From: Streptomyces sp. NRRL F-2580
Lineage (GTDB): Bacteria; Actinomycetota; Actinomycetes; Streptomycetales; Streptomycetaceae
Length of the DNA: 64,000 nucleotides
Assembly: GCF_000720115.1 (NCBI RefSeq)
Contig: NZ_JOIR01000005.1
Coordinates: forward strand, 124,001 to 188,000
Reading direction: 5' to 3'
Part shown: positions 28,547-38,046 of the stretch, in pieces
Layout of the letters: every line of letters starts with the position of its first letter
Position numbering within the stretch: the first letter of the stretch is position 1
Made by a program: the position numbers and the translations under genes
Notes under the pieces: model-generated
What the model was told of the DNA's origin: nothing
The model's database searches: none
The model's input: only the letters and a program-made list of their open reading frames with translations

Positions 28547-29050
28547 ATGACGGAGCACGAGATGTCCGACTTTGGCGCGCCGGCGCGTAGACCGTACCGA
28601 GTCGGCTACGCGCCGGGAGCCTACGATCTGTTCCACATCGGACATCTGAACATCCTTCGCCACGCGCGCAGCCGGTGCGACTACCTCGTCGCCGGAGTGG
28701 TCTCCGACGAGATGGCCGAACGCGCCAAGGGGCGCCGCCCGATGATCCCGCTCGTCGAGCGGCTGGAGATCGTCCGCAGCGTGAAGTACGTGGACGCCGC
28801 CTTCGTGGAGACCGTCCCGGACAAGGTGGAGACCTGGAAGCAGGTCCGCTTCGACGTCATCTTCAAGGGCGACGACTGGCGCGGCACGCCCAAGGGCGAC
28901 CGGCTGGAGAAGGACTTCGCCGCCCACGGCGTCGACGTCGTCTACTTCCCCTACACCGTGCACACTTCCAGCACCCAGCTGCGCCGGGCGCTGGACGCGC
29001 TCGCGGAACCCTCCGCCCTCCCCGGTCAGGTCACCGGGGAACGGCGCTGA
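28547..29050 (+). CDS. TagD-like cytidylyltransferase
   Basis: Nucleotidyltransferase of 167 aa that would transfer CMP from CTP to a phosphorylated alcohol such as glycerol-3-phosphate. It has the HIGH motif at residues 30-33 in YDLFHIGHLNILRHA and the C-terminal HTSSTQLRR (about 139-147), the STSxIR-like motif. VGYAPGAYDLF replaces the usual VxTxGTFDLF. ATG 28547 has GGGGA 6 nt upstream; ATG 28562 with GGAG is an alternative. It is divergent from the WcaI-like gene, and its 3' end overlaps that of the convergent CDP-alcohol phosphatidyltransferase by 20 bp. Confidence 0.85.
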   Translation: MTEHEMSDFGAPARRPYRVGYAPGAYDLFHIGHLNILRHARSRCDYLVAGVVSDEMAERAKGRRPMIPLVERLEIVRSVKYVDAAFVETVPDKVETWKQVRFDVIFKGDDWRGTPKGDRLEKDFAAHGVDVVYFPYTVHTSSTQLRRALDALAEPSALPGQVTGERR

Positions 29051-29753
29051 GCTCCCGGAACCACTTCGCGAGGAACGCCAGCAGGAACAGCACGGCGACC
29101 ACGCCCAGCCCGGCGTACGCCCAGGCGAACAGCCTCCCGCCGCCGAGCAGCAGGAACACCACGCAGAACACCCCGTAGTCCACGGGCAGCAGGGCCACCG
29201 CGCGCAGGGTCGACGGAGCGGCGGCGGGGCTGCCCGGGGCCGGCTTCGGCTTGAGCTTCTCCGTCAGCAGCCCGCCGAAGAAGGTGACGACCGCGGCGAA
29301 CTGGAAGCCCAGCGGCACCAGCAGCCAGCCGTCGGCCGTCGTCCCGTACTCCCCGGGGAAGCGGTAGAAGGCGATCAGCACGCATGCGTGCAGCGCCGTG
29401 AGCTTGGCCGCGTCCACGACGTGGTCCAGCCACTCGCCGGCCGCGCTGCCGCCGCCGCGCAGCCGGGCCAGCTGCCCGTCCGCGGAGTCGAAGGCGAACC
29501 CGACGGCGAGCGCCGCCCACACCGCGGTCCCCAGCGCCCACGAGGGCGCGCACAGGGCGACCGCGGCCACGGCGGCGAAGCTGAAGGCGGCGCTGACCAG
29601 CGTCACCTGATTCGGGGTGAGCCCGAGCGCGTACGAACCGGCGGCCAGGTACCGCCCGGCGGGCCGGTTGACGAACCGCGAATACAGCGACACCCCCTTC
29701 GCCGACTTCTGCGCCCCGCGCAGTTCCTGCAGCGCGGTGTTGACTCTGCCCAT
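29031..29753 (-). CDS. CDP-alcohol phosphatidyltransferase family protein
   Basis: A 240-aa membrane enzyme with about six helices that would use a CDP-activated alcohol or diacylglycerol. The complete signature D-x2-DG-x2-AR-x8-G-x3-D-x3-D is present: D89, D92, G93, A96, R97, G106, D110, D114. The final 20 bp overlap the tail of the convergent cytidylyltransferase gene. If that enzyme makes a CDP-alcohol, this protein could consume it, for a phospholipid or for a polymer modification; the substrate is unknown. The start is ATG 29753 with GAGGGGGGTCC upstream. Confidence 0.87.
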   Translation of the reverse strand: MGRVNTALQELRGAQKSAKGVSLYSRFVNRPAGRYLAAGSYALGLTPNQVTLVSAAFSFAAVAAVALCAPSWALGTAVWAALAVGFAFDSADGQLARLRGGGSAAGEWLDHVVDAAKLTALHACVLIAFYRFPGEYGTTADGWLLVPLGFQFAAVVTFFGGLLTEKLKPKPAPGSPAAAPSTLRAVALLPVDYGVFCVVFLLLGGGRLFAWAYAGLGVVAVLFLLAFLAKWFRELSAVPR

Positions 29754-29871
29754 GCAGGACCCCCCTCAGAACGATGTCGAACACATCATCGCAGGGCGAG
29801 CAGGGGAGTCGTTCCGGATGTCCGGTTTCCTCCGGAGGCAGCGGCGTGCGGGGTCGTGGGCCGCCGCCTCC

Positions 29872-32256
<2,385 letters not shown>

Positions 32257-32426
32257 TGCCCGCCTCCACGGCTCCTGGGTACCTGCGGGGGTGGGGAGTG
32301 CGGCTCCGGCGTCCCGGCCCGGGCCGCCCCCGTCTGGTCCTTCCCACTGTTCTGCCCGGACTGTTCCGCCCGGAACGTGGAGCGCGCTCACGTTTCCCCC
32401 GGAGGGGGCCGGTCGTTGGAGGGATC

Positions 32427-33656
32427 GTGACACTTCTGACGAGGCGGGCAGGGGCGGGCTTGGCCGCCGTGGCGGCATGGGTGGGCCTGTTGGGCGGGCT
32501 GGCCGGATGCACCAAGGACGGCAAATCGCCGGTCGAGATCCAGCTGCCCGGCAAACCCCGCTCGCCGGACGAGGCCATCCGCATCACCCCCGACGACAAC
32601 GCCAAGGGGGTCCCCGCCGACGCGCGGCTGGTGGTCACCGTGCCCGAGGGCCGGCTGGAGCGGGTCGTCGTCACCAAGGTGGAGGACGCGCAGCAGGAGG
32701 AGGTCCCCGGCGCCATCGCCGACGACGGGCTCAGCTGGAGCCCCGACCCCGACTCCGCCCGGCTCGCACTCGCGGCCAAGTACACCGTGGACGCCGTCGC
32801 CCTCGACGGGCACAACCGCCGCCAGGCGCGGCACACCACCTTCACCACCTACGTTCCCGAGGAACGGTTCATCGGCTACTTCAAACCCGAGAACCGCTCC
32901 ACCGTCGGCACCGGCATGATCGTCTCCTTCAAGTTCAACCGGGCGATCGAACGCCGCGCGGAAGTGGAGCGGGCCATCACCGTCACCTCCGACCCGGCCG
33001 TGCAGGTCGTCGGCCACTGGTTCGGCAGGGACCGGCTCGACTTCCGGCCCAAGGAGTACTGGAAGGCCGGCACCAAGGTCACCGTGAAGATGGACCTGCG
33101 CGACGTCGAGGGCGCGCCCGGTTCGTACGGCATCCAGTCCAAGACCGTCACCTTCACCGTCGGCCGCTCCCAGATCTCCCGGGTGGACGCGGCCGCGCAC
33201 CAAATGGAGGTCCGCCGGGACGGGGAGCTGCTGTCGACCGTGCCGATCAGCGCCGGGGCGCCCAAGACCACGACGTACAACGGGAAGATGGTGGTGATGG
33301 AGCTCTTCGACGTCACCCGCATGAACGGTCAGACCGTCGGCTTCGGCGGCGAGTACGACATCCCCGACGTCCCGCACGCGATGCGGCTCACCGCCTCGGG
33401 AACCTTCCTGCACGGGAACTACTGGTCCAGCCCCGACACCTTCGGCACCACCAACGTGAGCCACGGCTGCGTGGGCCTGCGCGACGACAAGGGCGGCGGC
33501 TCCGACACCCCCGCCGGCTGGTTCTTCGACCGGACCCTGATCGGCGACGTGGTGGAGGTCGTCAACTCGCAGGACAAGACGGTCGCCGCCGACAACGGGC
33601 TGGGCGGCTGGAACATGTCCTGGGCGGACTGGGTCGCCGGCTCCGCCATCGTCTGA
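32427..33656 (+). CDS. L,D-transpeptidase lipoprotein, copy 1
   Basis: Cell-wall enzyme of 409 aa forming 3-3 peptidoglycan cross-links outside the membrane. A signal peptide with a lipobox (LAGC, then TKDGK) is followed by two Ig-like domains of the actinobacterial Ldt type (to about residue 250) and a YkuD catalytic domain. The active-site motif is HGNYWSSPDTFG followed by SHGCVGL, with the nucleophile C348. The start is GTG 32427 with TTGGAGGG upstream. It is divergent from glgX and closely related to the gene at 33996. Confidence 0.93.
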   Translation: MTLLTRRAGAGLAAVAAWVGLLGGLAGCTKDGKSPVEIQLPGKPRSPDEAIRITPDDNAKGVPADARLVVTVPEGRLERVVVTKVEDAQQEEVPGAIADDGLSWSPDPDSARLALAAKYTVDAVALDGHNRRQARHTTFTTYVPEERFIGYFKPENRSTVGTGMIVSFKFNRAIERRAEVERAITVTSDPAVQVVGHWFGRDRLDFRPKEYWKAGTKVTVKMDLRDVEGAPGSYGIQSKTVTFTVGRSQISRVDAAAHQMEVRRDGELLSTVPISAGAPKTTTYNGKMVVMELFDVTRMNGQTVGFGGEYDIPDVPHAMRLTASGTFLHGNYWSSPDTFGTTNVSHGCVGLRDDKGGGSDTPAGWFFDRTLIGDVVEVVNSQDKTVAADNGLGGWNMSWADWVAGSAIV

Positions 33657-33680
33657 ACGGCGCACGGCGGCGCCGTACGA

Positions 33681-33818
33681 GTGACTCCCTTTACGGGAGG
33701 CAGCGGTTCGGCCGGCTGCGTCAACCTCACCTAACCGGACGCGGGGCGCCTCTGGGACCTGCTCACCGAGGGCGACGCGGTGTACGTGTGGGGCACCAAG
33801 CCGGGCACCGAGGACTGA
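33681..33818 (+). pseudogene. Decayed C-terminus of a third L,D-transpeptidase
   Basis: Frame reading from about 33681 gives TPFTGGSGSAGCVNLT, then TAA at 33732-33734, then PDAGRLWDLLTEGDAVYVWG and TKPGTED before TGA at 33816-33818. This matches the end of YkuD domains, which read GCVNLxxxDAxxLWDxxxxGDxVYVW. There is no upstream domain and the frame is interrupted, so it is a relic lying between two intact paralogues. Confidence 0.7.
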
Positions 33819-33995
33819 CCCCGCCACCCTCCGGCCGACCGTCGCCGCCGACCGTCCCCGACAACCGACCCGGCCGCTGATCAGCATGTTGGGACGGAAC
33901 GGTGACAAGACCGTGGCTCATCGTGATCTGCCCGTGTGATTTCCTGTCGACAAGCGCGCGACTGTCCGCGCGCGGGGGACATGGGGAGAACAAGA

Positions 33996-35219
33996 GTGAA
34001 CCTGCAGCCGATACGCGGCCGCGCCCGGACCGGCCTGCCGGCCCTTCTGCTGGGGGCGGCCCTGCTGTTCACCACCGCGTGCAGCGGTGGTGGCGGGAGT
34101 GACAGCAGCGGCGGCGGCGACAACGCCGGGGGTGGCGCCAAGAACGGGACCGAGGCCTCGAAGGCCGTCGTCAGCGTCAAGCCCGACGACGGGGCCAAGG
34201 AGGTCGCCACCAGCGGCGTCCTGAAGATCTCCAGCAGCGGCGGCAAGCTCACCACGGTGACCGTCGCCGACACCAAGGGCAACGCGGTCGAGGGCAAGCT
34301 CGCCGACGACGGTTCGAGCTGGGAGCCGGCCCGTCACCTGGCCTCCGCCACCGAGTACAAGGTGCACGCGGTCGCCAAGGACGAGGCCGGCCGGGAGTCC
34401 GCCAAGGACACCACCTTCACCACCCTGACGCCGACCAACACCTTCGTCGGCCACTACACGCCGGAGGACGGCGCGGAGGTCGGCGTGGGCATGCCGGTCT
34501 CGATCAACTTCAGCCGTGGGATCACCAACCCCGAGGCCGTCGAGAAGGCCATCACCGTGACCGCCGAGCCGGCCGTGCCGGTCGAGGGCCACTGGTTCGG
34601 CAACGACCGCCTGGACTTCCGCCCCGAGAAGTACTGGGCCGCGGGCACCAAGGTCACCGTGAAGCTCGCCCTCGACGGCGTCGAAGGCCGCCCGGGCGTC
34701 TACGGCAAGCAGACCCGTACGGTCACCTTCAAGATCGGCCGCTCCCAGATCTCCACGGTCGACGCGAGCGAGAAGCACATGGAGGTCGTCCGCGACGGCC
34801 AGGTCATCAAGAACCTCCCGATCACCGCGGGCGCCCCGTCGACCACCACCTACAACGGGCAGATGGTCATCAGCGAGAAGTACAAGGTCACCCGGATGAA
34901 CGGCGCGACCGTGGGCTTCGGTGGCGAGTACGACATCTCCGACGTCCCGCACGCGATGCGGCTGTCGAACTCCGGCACCTTCGTGCACGGCAACTACTGG
35001 GCCTCCTCCAGCACGTTCGGCTCGGAGAACGTCAGCCACGGCTGCGTCGGCCTCAAGGACGTCCGCGGCGCCGGCGACGGCAACCAGCCCGCCGCCTGGT
35101 TCTTCAACGAGTCCCTGATCGGCGACGTGGTCATCGTGAAGAACTCCAAGGACAAGCAGATCGCCCCGGACAACGGCCTCAACGGCTGGAACATGGACTG
35201 GGCGGAGTGGATCAAGTAA
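33996..35219 (+). CDS. L,D-transpeptidase lipoprotein, copy 2
   Basis: A paralogue of the gene at 32427, 407 aa long. The lipobox is TTAC followed by a Ser/Gly-rich linker (SGGGGSDSSGGGDNAGGG). Two Ig-like domains precede the YkuD domain, with HGNYWASSSTFGSENVSHGC and nucleophile C350. Near-identical stretches such as VGFGGEYDI(P/S)DVPHAMRL are shared with copy 1. GTG 33996 is chosen because GGGGAG lies about 7 nt upstream; ATG 33981 is an alternative with GGGGG very close. A strong hairpin follows the stop. Confidence 0.93.
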   Translation: MNLQPIRGRARTGLPALLLGAALLFTTACSGGGGSDSSGGGDNAGGGAKNGTEASKAVVSVKPDDGAKEVATSGVLKISSSGGKLTTVTVADTKGNAVEGKLADDGSSWEPARHLASATEYKVHAVAKDEAGRESAKDTTFTTLTPTNTFVGHYTPEDGAEVGVGMPVSINFSRGITNPEAVEKAITVTAEPAVPVEGHWFGNDRLDFRPEKYWAAGTKVTVKLALDGVEGRPGVYGKQTRTVTFKIGRSQISTVDASEKHMEVVRDGQVIKNLPITAGAPSTTTYNGQMVISEKYKVTRMNGATVGFGGEYDISDVPHAMRLSNSGTFVHGNYWASSSTFGSENVSHGCVGLKDVRGAGDGNQPAAWFFNESLIGDVVIVKNSKDKQIAPDNGLNGWNMDWAEWIK

Positions 35220-35240
35220 GCGGGTCCCGTACCCCCTGAA

Positions 35241-35277
35241 GCCGGCCCGGTGCTGTGACACACAGCACCGGGCCGGC
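35241..35277. terminator. 17-bp perfect hairpin terminator
   Basis: GCCGGCCCGGTGCTGTG (35241-35257) pairs perfectly with 35261-35277 over a 3-nt loop. It separates the L,D-transpeptidase from the enoyl-CoA hydratase. Confidence 0.88.
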
Positions 35278-35306
35278 TCGCGTTAACCGCGGCTAACCTG
35301 GCCCGT

Positions 35307-36074
35307 ATGACCATCTCTCTCGAAGTCTCCGAAGGCGTCGGCACCATCCGCCTGGACCGGCCGCCCATGAACGCCCTGGACATCGCCACCCAGGACCGGC
35401 TGCGCGAGCTCGCGGTGGAGGCGACCGACCGGGCCGACGTCCGCGCCGTCGTCATCTACGGCGGCGAGAAGGTGTTCGCGGCGGGCGCGGACATCAAGGA
35501 GATGCAGACGATGGACCACGCGGCGATGGTCGCCCGGTCCCGTGCGCTCCAGGACGCCTTCACCGCCGTCGCCCGCATCCCCAAGCCGGTCGTCGCGGCC
35601 GTCACCGGCTATGCGCTGGGCGGCGGTTGCGAGCTCGCGCTGTGCGCCGACTACCGGATCGCCGCCGACAACGCGAAGCTCGGCCAGCCCGAGATCCTGC
35701 TCGGCCTGATCCCGGGCGCGGGCGGCACCCAGCGGCTCTCCCGCCTGGTCGGCCCGTCGAAGGCCAAGGACCTCATCTTCACCGGACGCATGGTCAAGGC
35801 CGACGAGGCGCTCACCCTGGGCCTGGTCGACCGGGTCGTGCCCGCCGCCGAGGTGTACGAGCAGGCGCACGCCTGGGCCGCCAAGCTGGCGCAGGGTCCG
35901 GCGATGGCGCTGCGCGCCGCCAAGGAGTGCGTGGACGCCGGCCTGGAGGCCGACATCGACACCGGTCTGACCATCGAACGCAACTGGTTCGCGGGCCTGT
36001 TCGCCACCGAGGACCGTGAGCGCGGCATGCGCAGCTTCGTCGAAGAGGGCCCGGGCAAGGCGAAGTTCGTCTGA
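35307..36074 (+). CDS. Enoyl-CoA hydratase/isomerase family protein
   Basis: Crotonase-fold enzyme of 255 aa, probably hydrating enoyl-CoA in fatty-acid or branched-chain catabolism. The oxyanion-hole segments FAAGADIKEMQ and ALGGGCELALCADYRIA are present. Both catalytic glutamates of classical hydratases seem present, in CELALCAD and QPEILLGLIPGAGGTQRL. The start is ATG 35307; there is no clear Shine-Dalgarno, so the mRNA may be leaderless or have a very short leader. The gene is monocistronic between two terminators. Confidence 0.9.
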   Translation: MTISLEVSEGVGTIRLDRPPMNALDIATQDRLRELAVEATDRADVRAVVIYGGEKVFAAGADIKEMQTMDHAAMVARSRALQDAFTAVARIPKPVVAAVTGYALGGGCELALCADYRIAADNAKLGQPEILLGLIPGAGGTQRLSRLVGPSKAKDLIFTGRMVKADEALTLGLVDRVVPAAEVYEQAHAWAAKLAQGPAMALRAAKECVDAGLEADIDTGLTIERNWFAGLFATEDRERGMRSFVEEGPGKAKFV

Positions 36075-36165
36075 GCGCGGCGCCGGTCCTCCCTGGGGGT
36101 GGATTAGCCAGGCCTTAAGGCAGTCTTAAGCAGAAGCGGTGATCCACTCGGCGTGATCCATTCCG

Positions 36166-36182
36166 TGCGGTGTGTCACCGCA
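36166..36182. repeat. Short inverted repeat TGCGGTG-TGT-CACCGCA
   Basis: A 7-bp stem with a 3-nt spacer between the hydratase stop and the following terminator. It could be a weak hairpin or a protein-binding site. Confidence 0.4.
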
Positions 36183-36231
36183 GGTCAAACCGGGTATTGA
36201 GGCACCTTTGCTGCCTCTCGCATATGACAAG

Positions 36232-36267
36232 ACACCCCCTTGGATTCGTTGAATCCGGGGGGTGTTT
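36232..36267 (+). terminator. Rho-independent terminator with T-run
   Basis: ACACCCCCTTGGATTC and GAATCCGGGGGGTGT form a stem with a small internal irregularity, followed by TTTT. It probably ends the enoyl-CoA hydratase transcript. Confidence 0.75.
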
Positions 36268-36315
36268 TCCTCCGGAACGACCCGGAGGGGCAGGTCGGCC
36301 GTCCATGATGGGTGC

Positions 36316-36828
36316 ATGGCGGGCCTGGAGGGTGTGGAACAGCCGCGGCAGCGCGGCAGCGCTTCGGCAGTGCGGCTCACGGCGGCTCTTGAGGACGAAC
36401 AGGGTCTCAAGGCGCTGGAGTCGTACGGCAATCCGGCCGAGGCGGAAGTGACGCTGCCGTCCATGCCGGAGTCGGCGAGCACGGCGCGCCGGCTCACCCA
36501 GTGCGTGGTGATCCGCCTCTGGGGACTCTCGCCGCAGATCGCCGAGCACGCCGTCCTGCTGGTCTCTGAACTCGTCGGCAACGCGGTGCGGCACACCGGG
36601 GCCCGCTCCTTCGGCTTACGCATGCTGCGGCGGCGCGGCTGGATCCGGGTGGAGGTGCGCGATCCCTCGCGCGGACTGCCCTGCCTGATGCCGGTGCACG
36701 AGCTCGACACCACGGGCCGGGGCCTCTTCCTCGTCGACAAGCTGTCCGACCGCTGGGGCGCCGACCTGCTGCCGCGCGGGAAGATCACCTGGTTCGAGAT
36801 GCGGGTCGCCGACCGCCAGAACGCCTGA
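36316..36828 (+). CDS. HATPase (RsbW/anti-sigma-like) ATP-binding regulator, with a TTA codon
   Basis: A 170-aa GHKL-fold protein of the Streptomyces anti-sigma/regulatory ATPase type (HATPase_c_2). The N box is SELVGNAVRHTG (N89), the G1 region VEVRDPSRGLP (D116), and G2 GRGLFLVDKLSDRWG (134-148). Such proteins usually bind sigma factors or anti-sigma antagonists. The start is ATG 36316 with only a weak GGG before it. Codon 101 is TTA (36616-36618), read as leucine in SFGLRML, which predicts dependence on bldA tRNA. The partner is not in the window. A hairpin follows the gene. Confidence 0.86.
   Translation: MAGLEGVEQPRQRGSASAVRLTAALEDEQGLKALESYGNPAEAEVTLPSMPESASTARRLTQCVVIRLWGLSPQIAEHAVLLVSELVGNAVRHTGARSFGLRMLRRRGWIRVEVRDPSRGLPCLMPVHELDTTGRGLFLVDKLSDRWGADLLPRGKITWFEMRVADRQNA
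36616..36618 (+). promoter_or_regulatory. In-frame TTA leucine codon in the HATPase gene
   Basis: The frame reads TTC GGC TTA CGC ATG (F-G-L-R-M), 300 nt from the start, so TTA is codon 101. It should make translation depend on the bldA leucyl-tRNA. Confidence 0.88.
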
Positions 36829-36868
36829 CCGCCAGAACGCCTGAGCGCATGAACACCGAAGAAATGCC

Positions 36869-36910
36869 TGAAGCCCCCGGCTCGCCTGTGGGGGCGGTGT
36901 GGGGGCTTCA
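36869..36910 (+). terminator. Hairpin terminator after the HATPase gene
   Basis: TGAAGCCCCC (36869-36878) pairs with GGGGGCTTCA (36901-36910). An inner alternative stem also exists in the 22-nt loop. Confidence 0.7.
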
Positions 36911-37236
36911 TGGGTGCGCCGAGGATCGAAGGGGGTGTGATCCTCGGCGTGGCGACTTCGCTCGGGTCAATGGGGAAGCCGTGGCTCCGACTATGGCAGA
37001 CGAGGGTCCAAACGCCAAAAGTCCCTACTCGGACATAAGTGTGCAAATCGTAAGACTTTCTAGCTAAATCCTAGGTGAGGTGGGCCACTCACCTCGCAAT
37101 CCATGAATAACTATCGGAACCTCTGAGTGAATCGTTGATCACATAGAGGATCGATCACCCGCTCGGCCCCTTCTGGTGGACGTCCCGAATTGGGTCAATC
37201 ATTACCATCCGGGTCATCCGCCCCTTAAATGGGCAG
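36911..37236. promoter_or_regulatory. AT-richer intergenic region upstream of the deacetylase
   Basis: No gene was found in these 326 bp. Base composition falls well below the local GC level from about 37000. An inverted repeat AGGTGAG-N8-CTCACCT lies at 37073-37094 and could be an operator. The region probably holds the promoter of the deacetylase/propeller operon. Confidence 0.4.
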
Positions 37237-38046
37237 GTGCTCTCACAACCAGGCCGCCGCGCGGCCCTGCGCGGGGCCCTGCGTGCGGCCGGTCTCGGAG
37301 CGGCCGCGACCGCGGCGGCCGGCCTCACCGCCGCCTGCGGACCGGGTCGCCCCGCCCCCGCCTCCTCCGCCCCGCCCCCCGGTCCGGCCAGACCCGACCG
37401 CCCCGCCAAGGCGGCCGCCGCCGCCCCGCGCCGGTTCCCCGGGCAGCCCGTGGAGATCGGCCACGGCCCGCGCGACCGCCCCCGGGTCGCCCTCACCTTC
37501 CACGGCAACGGGGACCCGGCCATCGCCCGGGCGGTCCTGACCGAGGCCGAACGCGGGGGCGCGCGGGTCACCGTACTGGCGATCGGCACCTGGCTCGACG
37601 CCCACCCGGACATGGCCCGCCGCATCCTCGACGGCGGTCACGAGCTCGGCAACCACACCCAGCGCCACCTCGCGGTCAACGACCTGCCCGAGGCGGAGGC
37701 CTACGCCGAGATCACCGGCTGCGCCCAGCGGCTCAAACGGCTCACCGGCTCCATCGGCTCCTGGTTCCGGCCCTCCCAGACCCAGTACGCGACCCCGCTC
37801 GTCCGGAAACTGGCCCAGCGGGCCGGCTACCCGCACGTCCTCTCGTACGACGTGGACTCCCTCGACTTCACCTCGCCCGGCGCCGCGGCCGTCATCCGCA
37901 CCGTCACCGGGACGATCCAAGGCGGATCGGTGGTGAGCCTGCACTTCGGCTACGCGGACACGGTCGACGCGATGCCTCCCCTCCTCGAAGAACTCGCGCG
38001 CCGCAAGCTGCGCGCGGTGACCACCACGGAGCTGCTGACCCAATGA
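37237..38046 (+). CDS. Tat-type lipoprotein, polysaccharide deacetylase family with altered motif 1
   Basis: A 269-aa exported NodB-fold protein. The N-terminus has a twin arginine (GRRAALRGALRAAGLG) and a lipobox, LTAAC (C34). A proline/alanine linker precedes the catalytic domain. Motif 1, usually TFDDGP, reads TFHGNGD (87-93), so the usual catalytic and metal aspartates are replaced. Motif 2 HTQRH (140-144) is kept, as are SWFRPSQTQY and the late SVVSLHFGYADTVDAMP. The start GTG 37237 has a poor ribosome site. It overlaps the downstream propeller lipoprotein (ATGA). The substrate and whether it deacetylates are uncertain. Confidence 0.82.
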   Translation: MLSQPGRRAALRGALRAAGLGAAATAAAGLTAACGPGRPAPASSAPPPGPARPDRPAKAAAAAPRRFPGQPVEIGHGPRDRPRVALTFHGNGDPAIARAVLTEAERGGARVTVLAIGTWLDAHPDMARRILDGGHELGNHTQRHLAVNDLPEAEAYAEITGCAQRLKRLTGSIGSWFRPSQTQYATPLVRKLAQRAGYPHVLSYDVDSLDFTSPGAAAVIRTVTGTIQGGSVVSLHFGYADTVDAMPPLLEELARRKLRAVTTTELLTQ

